From: Gnetum montanum | Lineage: Eukaryota; Streptophyta; Gnetopsida; Gnetales; Gnetaceae | DNA: 64,000 nucleotides | Direction: 5' to 3' | Assembly: GCA_015680685.1 (NCBI GenBank) | Contig: MNCI01004199.1 | Span: forward strand, 87,176-151,175 | Shown: piece by piece, positions 23,506 to 35,072 of the stretch | Position numbering within the stretch: the first letter of the stretch is position 1 | How the letters are laid out: each line of letters opens with the position of its first letter | Position numbers and translations under genes: made by a program | Notes under the pieces: model-generated | Told to the model about the DNA's origin: nothing | Database searches by the model: none | The model's input: the letters and a program-made list of their open reading frames with translations, nothing else

Positions 23506-24596
23506 TGAAGATGAAGAGCTTAGAAGGGGTTAAATAAGTCTCCCTATTAAAATTGCACTAGCCACCCAAATAAACCAAATTTTACATGGTTCCCCAACTT
23601 GGGTACCTCCATACTCAGAGGGTATAATCCATGCACACCTATGAACTTTGTTTCTTAAAAGAATGTGATTTGAAGAGCACCACACATTGTACAAGCTTTG
23701 AGCTCTACTCTGGAGTGTTTCATAGCTATGAAACAACTCAACCTTGTAAGGCCCGAACAAGCTCAAAATGTGGTTTCAAGGATCTTACAACCTTTACAAA
23801 GTTAATCTCTTTTCCAAAGTTTTTTGATGTTGTAAAGCCACTCAATCCCATAGGATCCCAACAAACTCAATATGGCTACCTTCTCGCAAGAAGCACATCA
23901 ACCCTACAAGGCTATCAAATAGAGAGAAAAGAACAAGGAAAGAATGTAACTAAATTTACAAGTCCTTGTACTTGAAGATTAATACAAATTACAATCAATA
24001 AAATGATGTTACAATGAATAGCAAGAATAGAATTGCATAGAATAGATAATGAGGAACTTGAGTGTAAATAGTGCTTGCACAATTTCCAAGATTTTAACAT
24101 CATCTTAAAGTTGCAAAGTTTCCAAAAAATCCTTAGAATTCACACAATGGCTACCAAATGGATAGTGTAGACGTCTACTTTGAAGTTGGGATGTCTAACT
24201 AAGATTGGCCTTAATTTAGGAGATACGTTTCACTGGTAGATGGAACGTCTACAGTGGGATCTCTAGAGGAAGATGTCTACTATTGCATATAGATGTCTAC
24301 TATTTTTTAAAGATGTCTCCTCAACTTTCGAGCTCTAACTTTTGAGGCTTTCTCCTATCAATTTTCCTTCTTGCCAGTCCTGGGAGCATCTTCAGTTGAT
24401 TTGTGATCTTTGTTTTTGTCCATGCTCTCATCTTACCCATGTAGTCTTCCTTTCAACATCTTTTCATAGAACTTGTTTCCTTGAGTTCTCAGATCTCATT
24501 GTAGACTTCTTCTTCATGTCTTGCAAAAACATTATCCATCACATAAATTCTATTTTCTCCATTTTCCTTAAGGTTTTGACATACCAAAGTTCAACA
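23506..24596 (-). mobile_element. Element F, 3' LTR (1,091 bp, Sirevirus-like copia)
   Basis: Pairs with 28,451-29,526. On the - strand it starts TGTTGAACTTTGGTATGTCA, preceded by the tract AAAAAGGAGGAGAT (complement of 24,598-24,611). Outer flank GTTTC (23501-23505) equals 29527-29531, an exact target duplication. Motif words GATGTCTAC and GTAGACGTC lie at 24,165-24,325. Confidence 0.9.
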
Positions 24597-25713
24597 ATCT
24601 CCTCCTTTTTGATGATGTCCAAAACTTAAGAAATTGGATTAGTAAATCCAAAAATTGATTAAGCTAAGGATGATGAAATATTATGCAAAAATGCTTCCTT
24701 AATACAACACAAAATTCATTAACCATTAAGGCACCCATGAATTTTAAATAAGGACACTTATGATCAAGAGCTAAGAAACAAGTATTAAATATCTTGTCAA
24801 ATCTGTAAACTTAGAAAGATAGTCAATAATACCATCATAAGGTTAGACCTATTCAAATATATCCATCATGTCCATAAGGTCAATACTATAGTTCAAGAAT
24901 AATGTTACCCATGGAAAATAGATTATAATCATATCATAAGTCACCTCATTTATATCACAATCACATATTACATCAAGAAGATATAACATTCTCCCCCTTT
25001 TTAGGCATAATCAATATAAGATGGATAAAAAAATAGCTAACGATTATAAAATCTTCATCTAAGTAAAACTTCATTAGATTTTTCTCATCACATCTTCATA
25101 CACAATAATTTCATATGAAGGAAATAAGTACATACATTATCAAGTTTTTAAAAATAGATCAAATTCTAGAACTCGATTAAGAGACCAAATAAAGCATGTT
25201 TTAATTAAGATGCTCACATTTATCACATATATCCTTAAGGAATAATTCATCTTCAAAAACTTCCTAAGATGATTTACCATAGAAGAGACTACTCAAAAGA
25301 CTACATTAATAGTATATGAATGATGTAATACTAGCATAGAAATATATTCAAATGAATTCTAGAAGCTTGTGCAATTGATGATTACTTTTAGGTAAAAGAA
25401 TTTTAAGAATTAAATAAAACAATTTTGTTCTTTTACCTTCAAGATGAATATACCTTCTTTTTCATATGTCTAGGAGAAGATCTCCATAAACTTTCCTTAT
25501 AATGATACTCCAAAGTAATTCATTAGGTATAATATCCCCCTACATATGTTTTTATCTCTTCTTTAACACTTTTGAGAGTTGTAGCTAACTTTATCACAAT
25601 CTAGTTTATTTAAGAATATTGAATGATCCAAAGAAGTTTATAAAAAGGAAAATATATTAGAGAAAATTATTAGGCATAAATCATAGCAAATTTTGTCTTA
25701 CTTGATCATCCAG
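24597..25713 (-). mobile_element. Element F, 3' internal region
   Basis: Non-coding tail with a second polypurine tract, AAAAAGGGGGAGAATG (complement of 24,988-25,003), 392 bases from the LTR. No pol domain visible. Confidence 0.55.
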
Positions 25714-26116
25714 TCATGGAATGAATTGTGACCCTATTAACATTAGCACTAGATATCCCAAGATTGCATTTCTAACTTGAGGCGAAACCTTAATCAACAT
25801 CCATACAACCATGGAAGTAAAGGCCTCAAAGAAATCATTTGTAATGATAATGTTATTATAGAATTCTCTTATGAGAATTTTAGACATACAAAAATTCATG
25901 GAAATGAATGAAACCCAGTTCAATACTTAAATAATATCATTAACTATTTCTAATAATATTTCTAGAAGCAAAATGAATGTTTATAGATAATAGAGATAGT
26001 TTGAGTTACCTCAAACTAATGTTGGGCTTCATGGACCAAAATTGAGAATAGGTGTCTGCAACATTAGAGTAAGCTCCCTTGGACTTCTTGATCTTCCTTG
26101 GTGATTTCCTAGACAT
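25714..26116 (-). pseudogene. Element F ORF2 in the envelope position (plant transposon-protein-like)
   Basis: Start ATG at 26,116 (- strand) gives MSRKSPRKIKKSKG, a short basic leader. It aligns with the start of A ORF2 (MSKAPSKK, both preceded by HKK). Further on, an open stretch of 69 codons (25,714-25,923) reads ILIREFYNNI and later VSPQVRNAILG. This is the V-R-E-F-Y-x-N...S-P-x-x-I-N pattern of a domain found in envelope-position ORFs of plant LTR elements. It is broken by stops and a frameshift, and the C-terminal part is not recognised. No polymerase lies between it and gag. Confidence 0.6.
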
Positions 26117-26245
26117 TTCAACCTTCTTGTGGACCATAAATTTTGAAGAAAAATGCACAACTCACTATTGGTGGAGGAGCCCTACTCATCTACCCTTAGT
26201 TGTCTATGCTAGGATGTGGAACAATGAAGGAAAATAAAGCTTTGG

Positions 26246-26254
26246 ATTTATATA
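26246..26254 (-). promoter_or_regulatory. Internal TATA box upstream of F ORF2
   Basis: TATATAAAT on the - strand, about 130 bases upstream of the ORF2 ATG (26,116) and 32 bases from the edge of the internal motif array. Role inferred from position and from the matching layout in element A. Confidence 0.5.
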
Positions 26255-26285
26255 ATCATGGACATCAAGGATTTTTTACAAAAAA

Positions 26286-26432
26286 ATAGATGTCTCCTTT
26301 GAGATATAGACATCTATGCTACATCTATCATAACATCATGTAGACATCTAACTTAGAAGGTAGATGTTTATGAGTAGACATCTATTTTCTTATGTAGATG
26401 TCTCATGGTAGACATCTACAGATAGACATCTA
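26286..26432. promoter_or_regulatory. Internal TAGACATCTA array in element F
   Basis: Seven exact AGATGTCT or AGACATCT words in 147 bases, mostly with flanks T...A (TAGACATCTA, TAGATGTCTC). F's own LTRs use the same flank flavour (GATGTCTACT, GTAGACGTCTAC), whereas A uses AAAGACATCTTT. It sits upstream of the internal TATA and ORF2. Confidence 0.6.
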
Positions 26433-27499
26433 AGCAATAAAAAGGTTTAGGGTTTGGCTGCCAAGGATTATAGTCTTAAGAGATATTCAAAATGAATTGA
26501 AGGCTTACATCTACTTACCTTGTTGAAGAAAATGAAGTTGCCTAAGGATCTTGAGAATGAGATCCCTCTTTTGAAGTACCTCCTATCATGTAAATTTCTT
26601 CTATTTTTAAATACTAGCTTCATTTCACAAATTTTTTGAAGATGATTTTCTTACTATCTTTCTCTTGTTTTTATTCTCCATGCCTTTCTAACTTCCTTTC
26701 CCTTTTGATTTTTCAAACCTTTATTCTTGTCTTGCACAATTTCCTTTCTAAATATATGTGGATAAGACTAAGGAGTTTTGTGATATGTCCAGGTATTTAT
26801 ATTATAATACTTTACATTGTAATTCCATTTCTTATACCCAAATATATTACAATAATAATACTTAGCCCCCTTTTTATTAAAGTTATCAAACCTTAGAGTT
26901 GCTCTTTGTCTGGATGTAGTGCCAATAGTTACCTCACTTTTTTAAGTGGCCTCTTGTCCAGATAAATTTTGTATGGATACTTGTTCTTGTTGATATCATC
27001 CTAGTCCATGTTTATTGTTTGGACTTCTTCCTTGTTTAAGAACTATCTAGAGAGATCCTTTTCCTTTGACTAGCCTCTCATTTACAAGTTTAGCATCTGC
27101 AAGTTCTTCCTTAATCTGTTCATAAGACAAGGCTAGTTTTTTGTTCTTAGCCCTTAGGCTTGAGGTTTCTTTTTTGAGATTCAAAATTTTCATATTTAAT
27201 AAATAAAAATCTTAATCCTTATTTTTTATTTCATTTTTTTAACTTTATATAAATATTTTTACTAGATATAATTTCATTGCACAAGACTTCATACCTTTCT
27301 TCATTAGTTTCCATTTGATCATCACCATCAAATAAGCTAGCATCATCATTTATGAGTCATATAAATGAGATGTGAATCTTTTGAAGTGTCATTCTCCTCT
27401 TCTTCACTTTGCTCTCCATCATCCTAGCTTGTGTAGAAGTTACTCTTTTTCATATCCATATCAGTCATGTCATTTTGTTGCAACCTACTAGTGTTCAAA
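26433..27499 (-). other. Element F, region between gag and the internal array
   Basis: About 1 kb on the coding (-) strand after the gag knuckle. It is Lys/Glu/Leu-leaning in translation and may hold the decayed coiled-coil tail of gag, as in element A. No RT or integrase motif. A short + strand ORF at 26,636-26,896 is hydrophobic only because it is antisense to A/G-rich sequence. Confidence 0.4.
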
Positions 27500-28394
27500 C
27501 ATCCATATGGCTTCTTCCACCACATACCCAACATTCTATTGAAAATGCATCAAAATTTGAGTTTCAAAACTTCTTACCTTTATCTTTTCCTTTGGAGTTA
27601 AATTGATTTGGCCTTGGTTGATTGAAGCTTCTTCCTTTTCTTACTAGAAACCTTTGAACTCTTCTTAATAGAAGAGTTATTTCTTCCTTGTTGTTCAATT
27701 TTTGTTCAACTATTTTCTTCTCTTTAGATGTTGATTTCAAGGAAATAGGCCTTTCTTTTATTTCTCCTTATCTTATAAGATTAATTTCACAAGAAATAAG
27801 AGAAATTTGGATCTCTTAAAATTTCAGGATTGGAAAATTTCTAATTTCTTTCATAACTATAACCTTAGGTATAAATTCAATCTCTAGTATTTTAATCATT
27901 TTTATGATTACATCAATTTTAGGTAGTTCCTTGCCTATACCCCTAATTGCTACAACTAGATCATTTTCCCTAGAAAAATAATCTTTTATCTTTTCACCTT
28001 CCCTCATTTTAAGTTTTTCATATTCACTTTGAAAAAGGAAAAGTCTTGATTGCTTGATTGTGGATGTGCCCTCATAGGTAGCCTCTAAGGTTTCCTAAAT
28101 TTCTTTAGTAGTTTTATATTTAGCTATTCTATTAAATTTATACTTATTTAATGCATAATATTAATAATGTTTTTCTTTAGAATGATACATAAACTTATCT
28201 CTTTCTTCAGGCATCCACTTGTTTCATGGCTTAAGAGCTTTTGATGTGCTATTAATGAGTAGTGTGTAGCCTTCAACGATTGACTCCCATACCTCAAATT
28301 TTATGGACTCGAAGAATCCTTGCATCCTTACCTTCCAATAAGCAAAATTAAACCCATTGAACATTAGTGTCTTTGTGTAGGATGTCCCCTCCAT
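27500..28394 (-). pseudogene. Element F gag (copia type, UBN2-like core and CCHC knuckle)
   Basis: Capsid protein gene of a Ty1/copia element. The ATG at 28,394 follows the primer site by about 36 bases and gives MEGTSYTK. Then come NFAYWKVRMQGFFESI, TTKEI and LEATYEGTS, MREGEKIKDYFSREND (the longest open piece is 27,816-28,007), RGIGKEL, and finally a knuckle CWVCGGRSHM near 27,510-27,535 whose last cysteine is lost. This order is the standard UBN2/gag-polypeptide core. It is colinear with A gag (MRDGEKIKDYFSRAND; IRGIGKN). A few stops and at least one frameshift. Confidence 0.8.
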
Positions 28395-28430
28395 AGTTCA
28401 CTCTTTTAAGTTGAAGCATGAACTTTAGAG

Positions 28431-28448
28431 TATCGGGCTCTGATACCA
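28431..28448 (-). other. Primer binding site of F (initiator Met tRNA)
   Basis: Complement reads TGGTATCAGAGCCCGATA. The first 12 bases are the exact standard plant copia primer site, two bases from the LTR end. It is the best preserved primer site in the window. Confidence 0.92.
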
Positions 28449-28450
28449 CT

Positions 28451-29526
28451 TGAGGATCAAGAACTTAGAAGAAGGATTATATAAGTTCCCTAATTAAAAT
28501 TACACTAGCCATGAACATAGAAAATTTTACATGGTTTCCCAACTTGGGTACATCCACACTCAAAGGATAGAATATGTGCATACCTCTAGTCTTTATTTCT
28601 TAAAAAATTATGGTTTGATGGACACCAAATCCTTTACAAGCTCTAAGCTCTACTATAAAGTGTTTCACTACTATGAAACCACTTAATCCCCCAAGGTCCC
28701 AAAAAGCTGAAAATTAGATTTCAAGGATCCCACAACCTTTACAAAATTAAGCTCTACTCTAGAATGCTTTGACACTACAAAACCACTAAATCCTGTAAGA
28801 CCTCAACAAGCTCAATATGGATGCCTTCTCACAAGAATCACATCAACCCCACAAGGTTACAAGAAAGAGAGAAAATAACAAGGAAATAATGTAACTAAAT
28901 TTACCAAGTCCTTGTAATTTAATCTTAGTGCAAATTACAATCAAGCAAATGATGTTACAATGAATAGCAAGAATAGAATTACATAGAATAGACAATGAAA
29001 AGCTTGATTGTGAATAGTGCTTGCATAATTTCTAAGATTATAACATCATCTTATATCCTTGGAGTTTTTGAAAACTCAAAATTCATGCAATGACTACCAA
29101 ATAGCTATTTTAGACACCCACTTTGAAATAAGAATTTCTAACTAAGATTGGTCTCAATTCAGGAGAGACCTCTCATTGGTAGATGGAGCATCTACAATGG
29201 GACGTCTACTATTGTAGATAGATGTCTATTGTTTTTCAAATACATCTCCTCAACTTTTCAACTTTGACTTTTGAGACTTTCTCTTGTTAATTTTCCTTCT
29301 TGCCAATCCTTTTAGCATCTTCATTTGATTTGTAGCCTTCATTTTCATCCATGCTTTCATCTTGCCCTTGTAGTCTTCTTTGTGATATCTCATTGTAGAT
29401 CTTGTTTCCTTGAGTTTTCAAATCTCATTGTGGAGTTCTTATTCATATATTGAAAAAGCATTATCCACCAAAAACATTCTATTTTTTCCATTTTGCTTAA
29501 GTTTTTGACATACAAAAAGGTCAATA
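28451..29526 (-). mobile_element. Element F, 5' LTR (1,076 bp)
   Basis: Partner of 23,506-24,596. Ends CTTGATCCTCA next to the primer site on the - strand. Motif words GATGTCTATT, GACGTCTACT and AGACACC lie at 29,110-29,260. Followed by GTTTC (29527-29531), the exact target duplication. Confidence 0.9.
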
Positions 29527-29531
29527 GTTTC

Positions 29532-30280
29532 CTCATAAAAATTTAGATATTGTGCTAATCTTTAGGATTTGTATTTAATTTCAACAAGAAATAAACATTA
29601 TCTTTCATAAACCAATTAATATGGTAAATATTGTAAGTTTGGTTTATAAGTAATCCAATAAGATCAAAGTGCATCTTGTAGTTTTTTTTTACTAATCTTT
29701 CTTCTTGGAATAGATGCTTTTAGTAAAGATCATTAGAATGATTCTATTTACATTTTCAACCTAATAATTTTTTTGAGGATGAGAGGCAGTGACTATCTTA
29801 TGTTGGATTCTACAAGACTTCAGGAATTTGTTCATTATTTTATTTACAAAATGAGTTCCTTGATCATTAATGAGTACACATGGAGTTCCAAATCATGTTA
29901 GAATGTGTTCTCTTAAAAATGCTACAACTACTTTAACATCATTTGTTGGGGTAGCTTTAGCCTCCACTTATTTAGTGACATAATCAATATATACCAATAT
30001 ATATTGACATCCATTAGAAGGTTAGAATGGTCCTCAAAAATATATGCCTCATACATTGAAAGGTTTTGTGATTAAAATGGGATTAAGTGGCATCTCTTGT
30101 CTTTTTGTCATTTCCCCTAGACATTGATACTTATCATACATTCTTAAACATATATATAAGAATATTTAAAAATAGTGAAGCAATAAAGCCCACTCTGTAA
30201 TATTTTTATGGTAGCTCTATGACTATCAAAATGTCCAAATCTAAGGTCATCATGACACATGTGTAAGATATCTTATTCTT
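29532..30280 (-). pseudogene. Element D integrase, N-terminal and core part
   Basis: Inserts the cDNA copy into host DNA. On the - strand, the HHCC zinc module reads LHMCHDD...GHFDSHRATIKIL...ECDKY near 30,150-30,265. The catalytic core follows: ILVYIDYVTK near 29,985, TNDVKVVVAFL, and LINDQGTHFVNKI near 29,870, where the conserved D-x-G-x-x-F is kept as N-D-Q-G-T-H-F. Element F then interrupts, and the C-terminal part is at 22,800-23,505. Order and wording match Athila-lineage gypsy integrase. Stops at several places. Confidence 0.78.
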
Positions 30281-30990
30281 ATTCTTTTGCCACACATCTT
30301 CTTATTACATTGTCCTTAAATATTCAATAAAGATATGGTCATTCCAAATATACTTGGAGATGCTTCATAGAAAATACTTTTTCTCTTTCTTACTCCAATG
30401 AGTTGGTGTTTACATTGTGTCTAAACAATTTGCTATGTCTACAAACCAAGTGTTCTTAATTATTAAAAGAATTTATTCATAAGAGAGTTTTTTGTTAAAC
30501 AAACTTTTTTTTATTTTCCTCCTTGGTTTCTAGTCTAGAAAGATTATTTGCCACAAAATTTTCTATACCCTCTTATCTAGAATATCAAGATCAAATTTTT
30601 GAAGTAGAAGGCATCACCTCATAATTCTAGTATCTTTTATTTTTTTTGTTTTCTAGAAATTTTATGGCTAAATGATTAGTGTAAACTCTAGTTTTGTATC
30701 ATATTAAATAATGTCTAAATGTGTCCAAAGCATATATAATGGTCAAGATTTACTTTTCTATAGTTGTATAATTAACTTGGTCTTGATCTAAAATTTTAGA
30801 GACATAGTAAATTACCCTTGGTTTATTATCTATGCATTGTTCCAAAAATACACATGCAGTTGTGTGACCAGCATTGCACATCAAGTCAAAAGAAAAATCT
30901 CAATTAGGTGCATTAAATACTAGAGTAGTGGTTACTCTTTTTTTAGTTCAAAGAAGACTTCTTGGTAGTAAATAGTCCATATAAAGGAAA
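30281..30990 (-). pseudogene. Element D RNase H
   Basis: Removes the RNA strand during reverse transcription. The - strand shows FDLMCNAGHTTACVFLEQ near 30,870, CIDNKPRVIYYVSK and ILDQDQVNYTTIEK near 30,790-30,830, and ALDTFRHYLI near 30,700. These are the gypsy RNase H landmarks (first catalytic Asp kept as DLMC; the A-R-x-N-Y-x-x-x-E-K-E motif decayed). It lies downstream of RT as expected. Confidence 0.7.
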
Positions 30991-30999
30991 CATCTTTTT

Positions 31000-31900
31000 C
31001 TAAGAGCATGTAAAGAGGCTTTGCTATTTTTGAAAAGTCTTTAATGAACTATCTATAATATCTAGCATGATCTAAGAAGGATCAAAGTATTTATAAGTTT
31101 TTTGGAGCTAGAAGTATAGATATTTCTTTTATGTTTTCATCATCTATTTTAATTCTTTCCTTAGCATTTGCATGTCCTAAAACTACACTTGTTACCATCA
31201 AATGACCCTTTTTCCAATCTAATTTTAAATTTTTCTCTATACATCTATCCAAGACACATTCCAAGTGATCTAATATTTATTCATATGTATCCCCATATAT
31301 AGAAAAATCATCAATAAATACTTCAAAATATCCTTCTAGCATATCAAAAATCACTAATATCAAAGCTCTTTAGAAGGTAGAAGGTGTATTACAAAGATCA
31401 AATGGAATTCATCTATAAGTGAAGGTTCCATATCATATATAAAGGTGTTTTACATTGATCGTTTAGTGCAATATATATTTAATTGTAATCACTTAACCCA
31501 TCCAAGAAATAATAATATTCATGTCTTTCTAATCTTTCCAAAATTTGATCTATATAAGGTAGAGTGAAATAATCCCTTTTGGTGTTTTGATTAATTTTTC
31601 TATAATCTACACAAGCTTGTCATTTTCCTTCCTTTTTAAGTACTACCATGATAGGAATTACCCATTCACTATCAGCTATTGGGTAAGTAATTCCTTCTTT
31701 CCAAAGTTTAGATATCTCAACTTTAATGATTTTCTTTAAAGCTAGATTGATTCTTCTAAGGGAAATTCTAATAGGGTTAACATTGTCTTCTAAATAGATG
31801 TTAGATAAAATTCCTTGATGGAGATCTTCATAACTCCATGAAAATGCCTTGGATTTTCTTCTTACTACTTCTATTAGTTTTATTTCTTGTTCACTAGAAA
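31000..31900 (-). pseudogene. Element D reverse transcriptase (Athila-like gypsy)
   Basis: RNA-dependent DNA polymerase. The - strand reads AFSWSYEDL near 31,850, KLWKEGITYPIADSEWV near 31,700, ACVDYRKINQNTKRDYF and LPYIDQILERL at 31,540-31,620, FLDGLSDYN, and EVFIDDFSIYG with the catalytic Asp pair at about 31,305-31,310. KIDDENIKEIS and FIKDFSKIAKPLY follow. The F-x-D-D variant and the Y-P-I-x-D-S-x-W-V wording are typical of Athila relatives. Spread over more than one frame with several stops. Confidence 0.82.
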
Positions 31901-31994
31901 TTTAGGAATTTATTATTAATGGTTTATTTTTATCACGGAAAATGTACTTAATATTGTTAGGTAGTTCACAAAAATCTAAAGAATCATTAATTGA

Positions 31995-32545
31995 TTATTG
32001 AAAAATATCCCCAATACTCCCTAATCCTACATTTAAATTTTGGTCTAAAAGTTCTTGTTGCTCCTTTGTAGAGAGGTCCAAAGAACCTTCTTCAATGTTA
32101 TTTAGTACCAATGTTTTTCTATTTTCAGCCATTTTTGATGTGGATATTTTATAGAGCATCCTAGCTTCTTTGATATCTTTGTTCAACCAATATTCTTTTG
32201 CTTTATTAAAAATATTAAGCATAACAGTAAAATTTTCCAAGGATAACTAGAGGTGCCCTAATCTACAATTAATTACTGCATTTTTTTTTGCTAACTAGGA
32301 AGTACCTACAATGATGGGAAAACAATTTAGATCTTTTACCTTCAACACAATAAAATCTACAAGGTATTTCCTTTTTCAACCTCCATAATTATATCTTCTA
32401 CCACTCCTGTGGATTTAACACTTGAGCCATCTGCTAAAGCTATTAACATGTTTACTTTTCTTATATCTTCCAAGTAAAGGAACTTAACCATTTCAAGTGG
32501 CATAATATCATTACTAGAACCTAGATCTAATAGGGAATTTTTAAT
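31995..32545 (-). pseudogene. Element D aspartic protease and linker to RT
   Basis: Cleaves the Gag-Pol polyprotein. The - strand gives LLDLGSSNDIMPLEMVKF with the D-L-G-S-S active-site loop near 32,520, then NMLIALADGSSVKSTGV and VEDIIMEVEK to about 32,370. This is the Athila protease order. The 81-codon open piece at 31,995-32,240 lies in the linker before RT (ILVEQ...-type text and QELLDQNLNVG) and has no separate domain. Confidence 0.72.
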
Positions 32546-32589
32546 ATTTTTTTACTAATTCTTATTGGAATTGTTGGGACTTCTAGATC

Positions 32590-34170
32590 TGTATATTTTG
32601 GAATTTCTTAACTTTTTATAAGTTGAGATAAGTTTTTAACCAAATATACTTGTTTGGGAATTTTCTCTTTTCCTCTTTTTGTGAATAATTCTCTCAAGTA
32701 TTTAGCATAAAGAGGTGTATCCCTAACAACTTGCTTTAGTTGAATATGTAAATATAATTCATTAAACATTTTCTCTATATGTGCCTTAGTTTTGAATTCT
32801 TCTTGCAACATTTTAGGAAAGGATGATGAAATCATTTTTCTATTTAAGGATGAAGATTTTGAAGGTTGTTCCCTTTTTTCTATTGATTTTTCACCTCTTT
32901 CCTTATTTGTTATTTATAGTTGATCCTCCTCCTATGCCTCATTAATGTCATTTTGGAAGTTAACTTTTTTAGTAGGTATAGTCTCAATAATTATTCCACT
33001 CTTAGTGATGATAGAATGTAATTGTTCCTTATCCTTTCTTTGATTGGTGGGATTTGGTTTAGGCTGAGAAGGTAAGTCACTCTTTGTTAAATCTTGGAAA
33101 TGTCTCCTTATCTGAGCCAAAAATTTCCTGTTTTCTTTTATGAATGTCATTAAACTTTAGGTTAAATTGTCTAATTGTTCACTAATTGGATTTCTCAATG
33201 GTTTGTAATTAATTTTGGGAATTGATAGTAATGGTTGATAAAATGGTCTTATTTTGAAAGGTGAAGGAGGGTGGTTTCTCATTTTTTGAAAGGCCCTCAC
33301 AAACTCTTTAACTTCTTCATTATAGTATACTATAGTTGGATAGTTTGTGATGTCATGTTGTCTATTCCCACATAAATTACAAGTTTCTTCTTGAGCAAAA
33401 TAAGCTTGTTTTTTAATTCATTTTGTTAACTCATCAACTTCTCTATTCAATTGCTTGATTTGATGGGTTACATCTTGCATGATATCTGGTTTTGGCTAGC
33501 ATTTAATTTGGTCTAGTAAAGAGTCAATGATTCTTCAACCTTCCTCTAGTGTCACATTTAAAATAATTCTTCCATAATTAAAATCCATGTTTTATCTACA
33601 ATATGGTAATAACCCTTCTATAAATATTTGAATTAGTTAGTGGGATTGAAATTTATTCTTGGGATTTTTAAGACATACTTTTTTAAATCTATCAATGGCA
33701 CTTTAATAAGCCTCCTCATCCCTTTGTTTGAAACTCATAAGTTGCTTCCTAAGTGTATATAGCCTATCATTTGAAAGAAAACATTGAATGAAGGTTGCCT
33801 TAAATTCATCCTATGAACATATTTGAGTTTGCAAAGTTTGAAGCCAAAAATTAGCTTTATCTTTCAAATTTTATTTAAAGACTATCATTTTTGTTCTATC
33901 CTAGGCTAGAGATGCCAACATTGCTATCATAGTCTCAAATTTTCTTACATGAGTTATAGTCTCTTCATTAGTTATTCCTCTAAAAATGGATAGTAAGTGA
34001 ATTTTTAAATTCAATATTCCTTCCTAGAGGAAAAAATAATGATCCTTGAGAAATTATCGATGTCCTTTGATTTAATAGGTCCCATAGAATTTATCCCTAA
34101 TAAGCTTTTCCAAATGGGATAGTGGAACCTATGCTTCAAAAAGAGAGAGAAATTGAGCTATGTGAAATTG
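32590..34170 (-). pseudogene. Element D gag (Athila-like)
   Basis: Capsid gene read nearly through in one - strand frame. Landmarks: HVRKFETMIAMLASLA near 33,940; WLQTLQTQ; FLSNDRLYTLRKQLMSFKQ near 33,730; CNLCGNRQHDITNYP near 33,370 (a CCHC knuckle with the last Cys replaced by Tyr); LPSQPKPNP near 33,070; and MFNELYLHIQLKQVVRD, then YAKYLRELFTKR near 32,700, the typical Athila spacer before protease. The open pieces 32,932-33,150 and 32,608-32,835 are in the same frame. In-frame stops are few for an element this old. Confidence 0.8.
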
Positions 34171-35051
34171 GAGGTGATGTATGATGTGAGGGTGACCCAA
34201 TTGTAAATGTAGTAGTTCAGGTTGGAGTTACAATGGGACTTGGTGTTGAAAAAAAAGTAGCTATTGAAGTGATAGGATTTTCAATATTTAATGTAGTTAC
34301 CAATTATGTAGTTCCTCCCATAGTAGACATATTGCTTAATATTTTACTAAGGTTGAGATTTTGAGAACTTGCAACTATGGCTAGATTTGTGGTTTCCATT
34401 GTAATATCTAATATATTGAAGAGAGGCTTAAAAGCTACTAAAAATATAAATTGTATATATAATTCTTCTTGGTTGAAAATTTTAGTTATGTTTTCTTCTT
34501 TGTTATTGATTGAAATCCTTTATTTTCTAAAGCTGTTAGTTGTTAATGGAATAGAAATATAAATTTGTCTTGTGAAAATAGTTTGTCATTCTTCCTCTTG
34601 AGGTTGCTTTGAATTGGTTCAAGTACATTTATAATAACTTGTGGTATTTCTATAAGGTTAAATTCATGTGGGATTTGTGTTTCTTATTTAATTTCATTTA
34701 ATAAGCAAATTCTTCTTTGGCACTTTCATGAACATTTAATCTTTAAAATTTGTAGATTTTCTTAATTGATCTGATAATTACTACCTTAATTAAAATTTTT
34801 TTATAACTTTCATCAGTTTTGGAAATTAAGGGAATTGATTCTTATGATTGTACTTTTTCCTTGTTTTTAGTATTTTTATTTTTCTTCTTACAAGAAAATC
34901 AATTAAAAGAGACCATTTCTAATAGTACCAAATAAAAGAAAATGAAATGAAATGAAATGCATATGTACCTTTTTAGAAGATTTAATTTATGTTTTGAAAA
35001 GAAAGTTAAAAAACATATTGGAACCCTTAATGATGATTGACTTTGTTGGCC
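34171..35051 (-). other. Element D 5' leader
   Basis: Non-coding sequence between primer site and gag. A short + strand ORF at 34,377-34,562 is antisense and has no domain. Nothing else seen. Confidence 0.45.
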
Positions 35052-35069
35052 TCCCTAGCAATAGTGCCA
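35052..35069 (-). other. Primer binding site of D (Asp tRNA type)
   Basis: Complement reads TGGCACTATTGCTAGGGA, which is TGGCGCCGTTGCCGGGGA with only C-to-T and G-to-A changes. An Asp-tRNA primer is known for Athila-lineage elements. Confidence 0.8.
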
Positions 35070-35072
35070 AAT

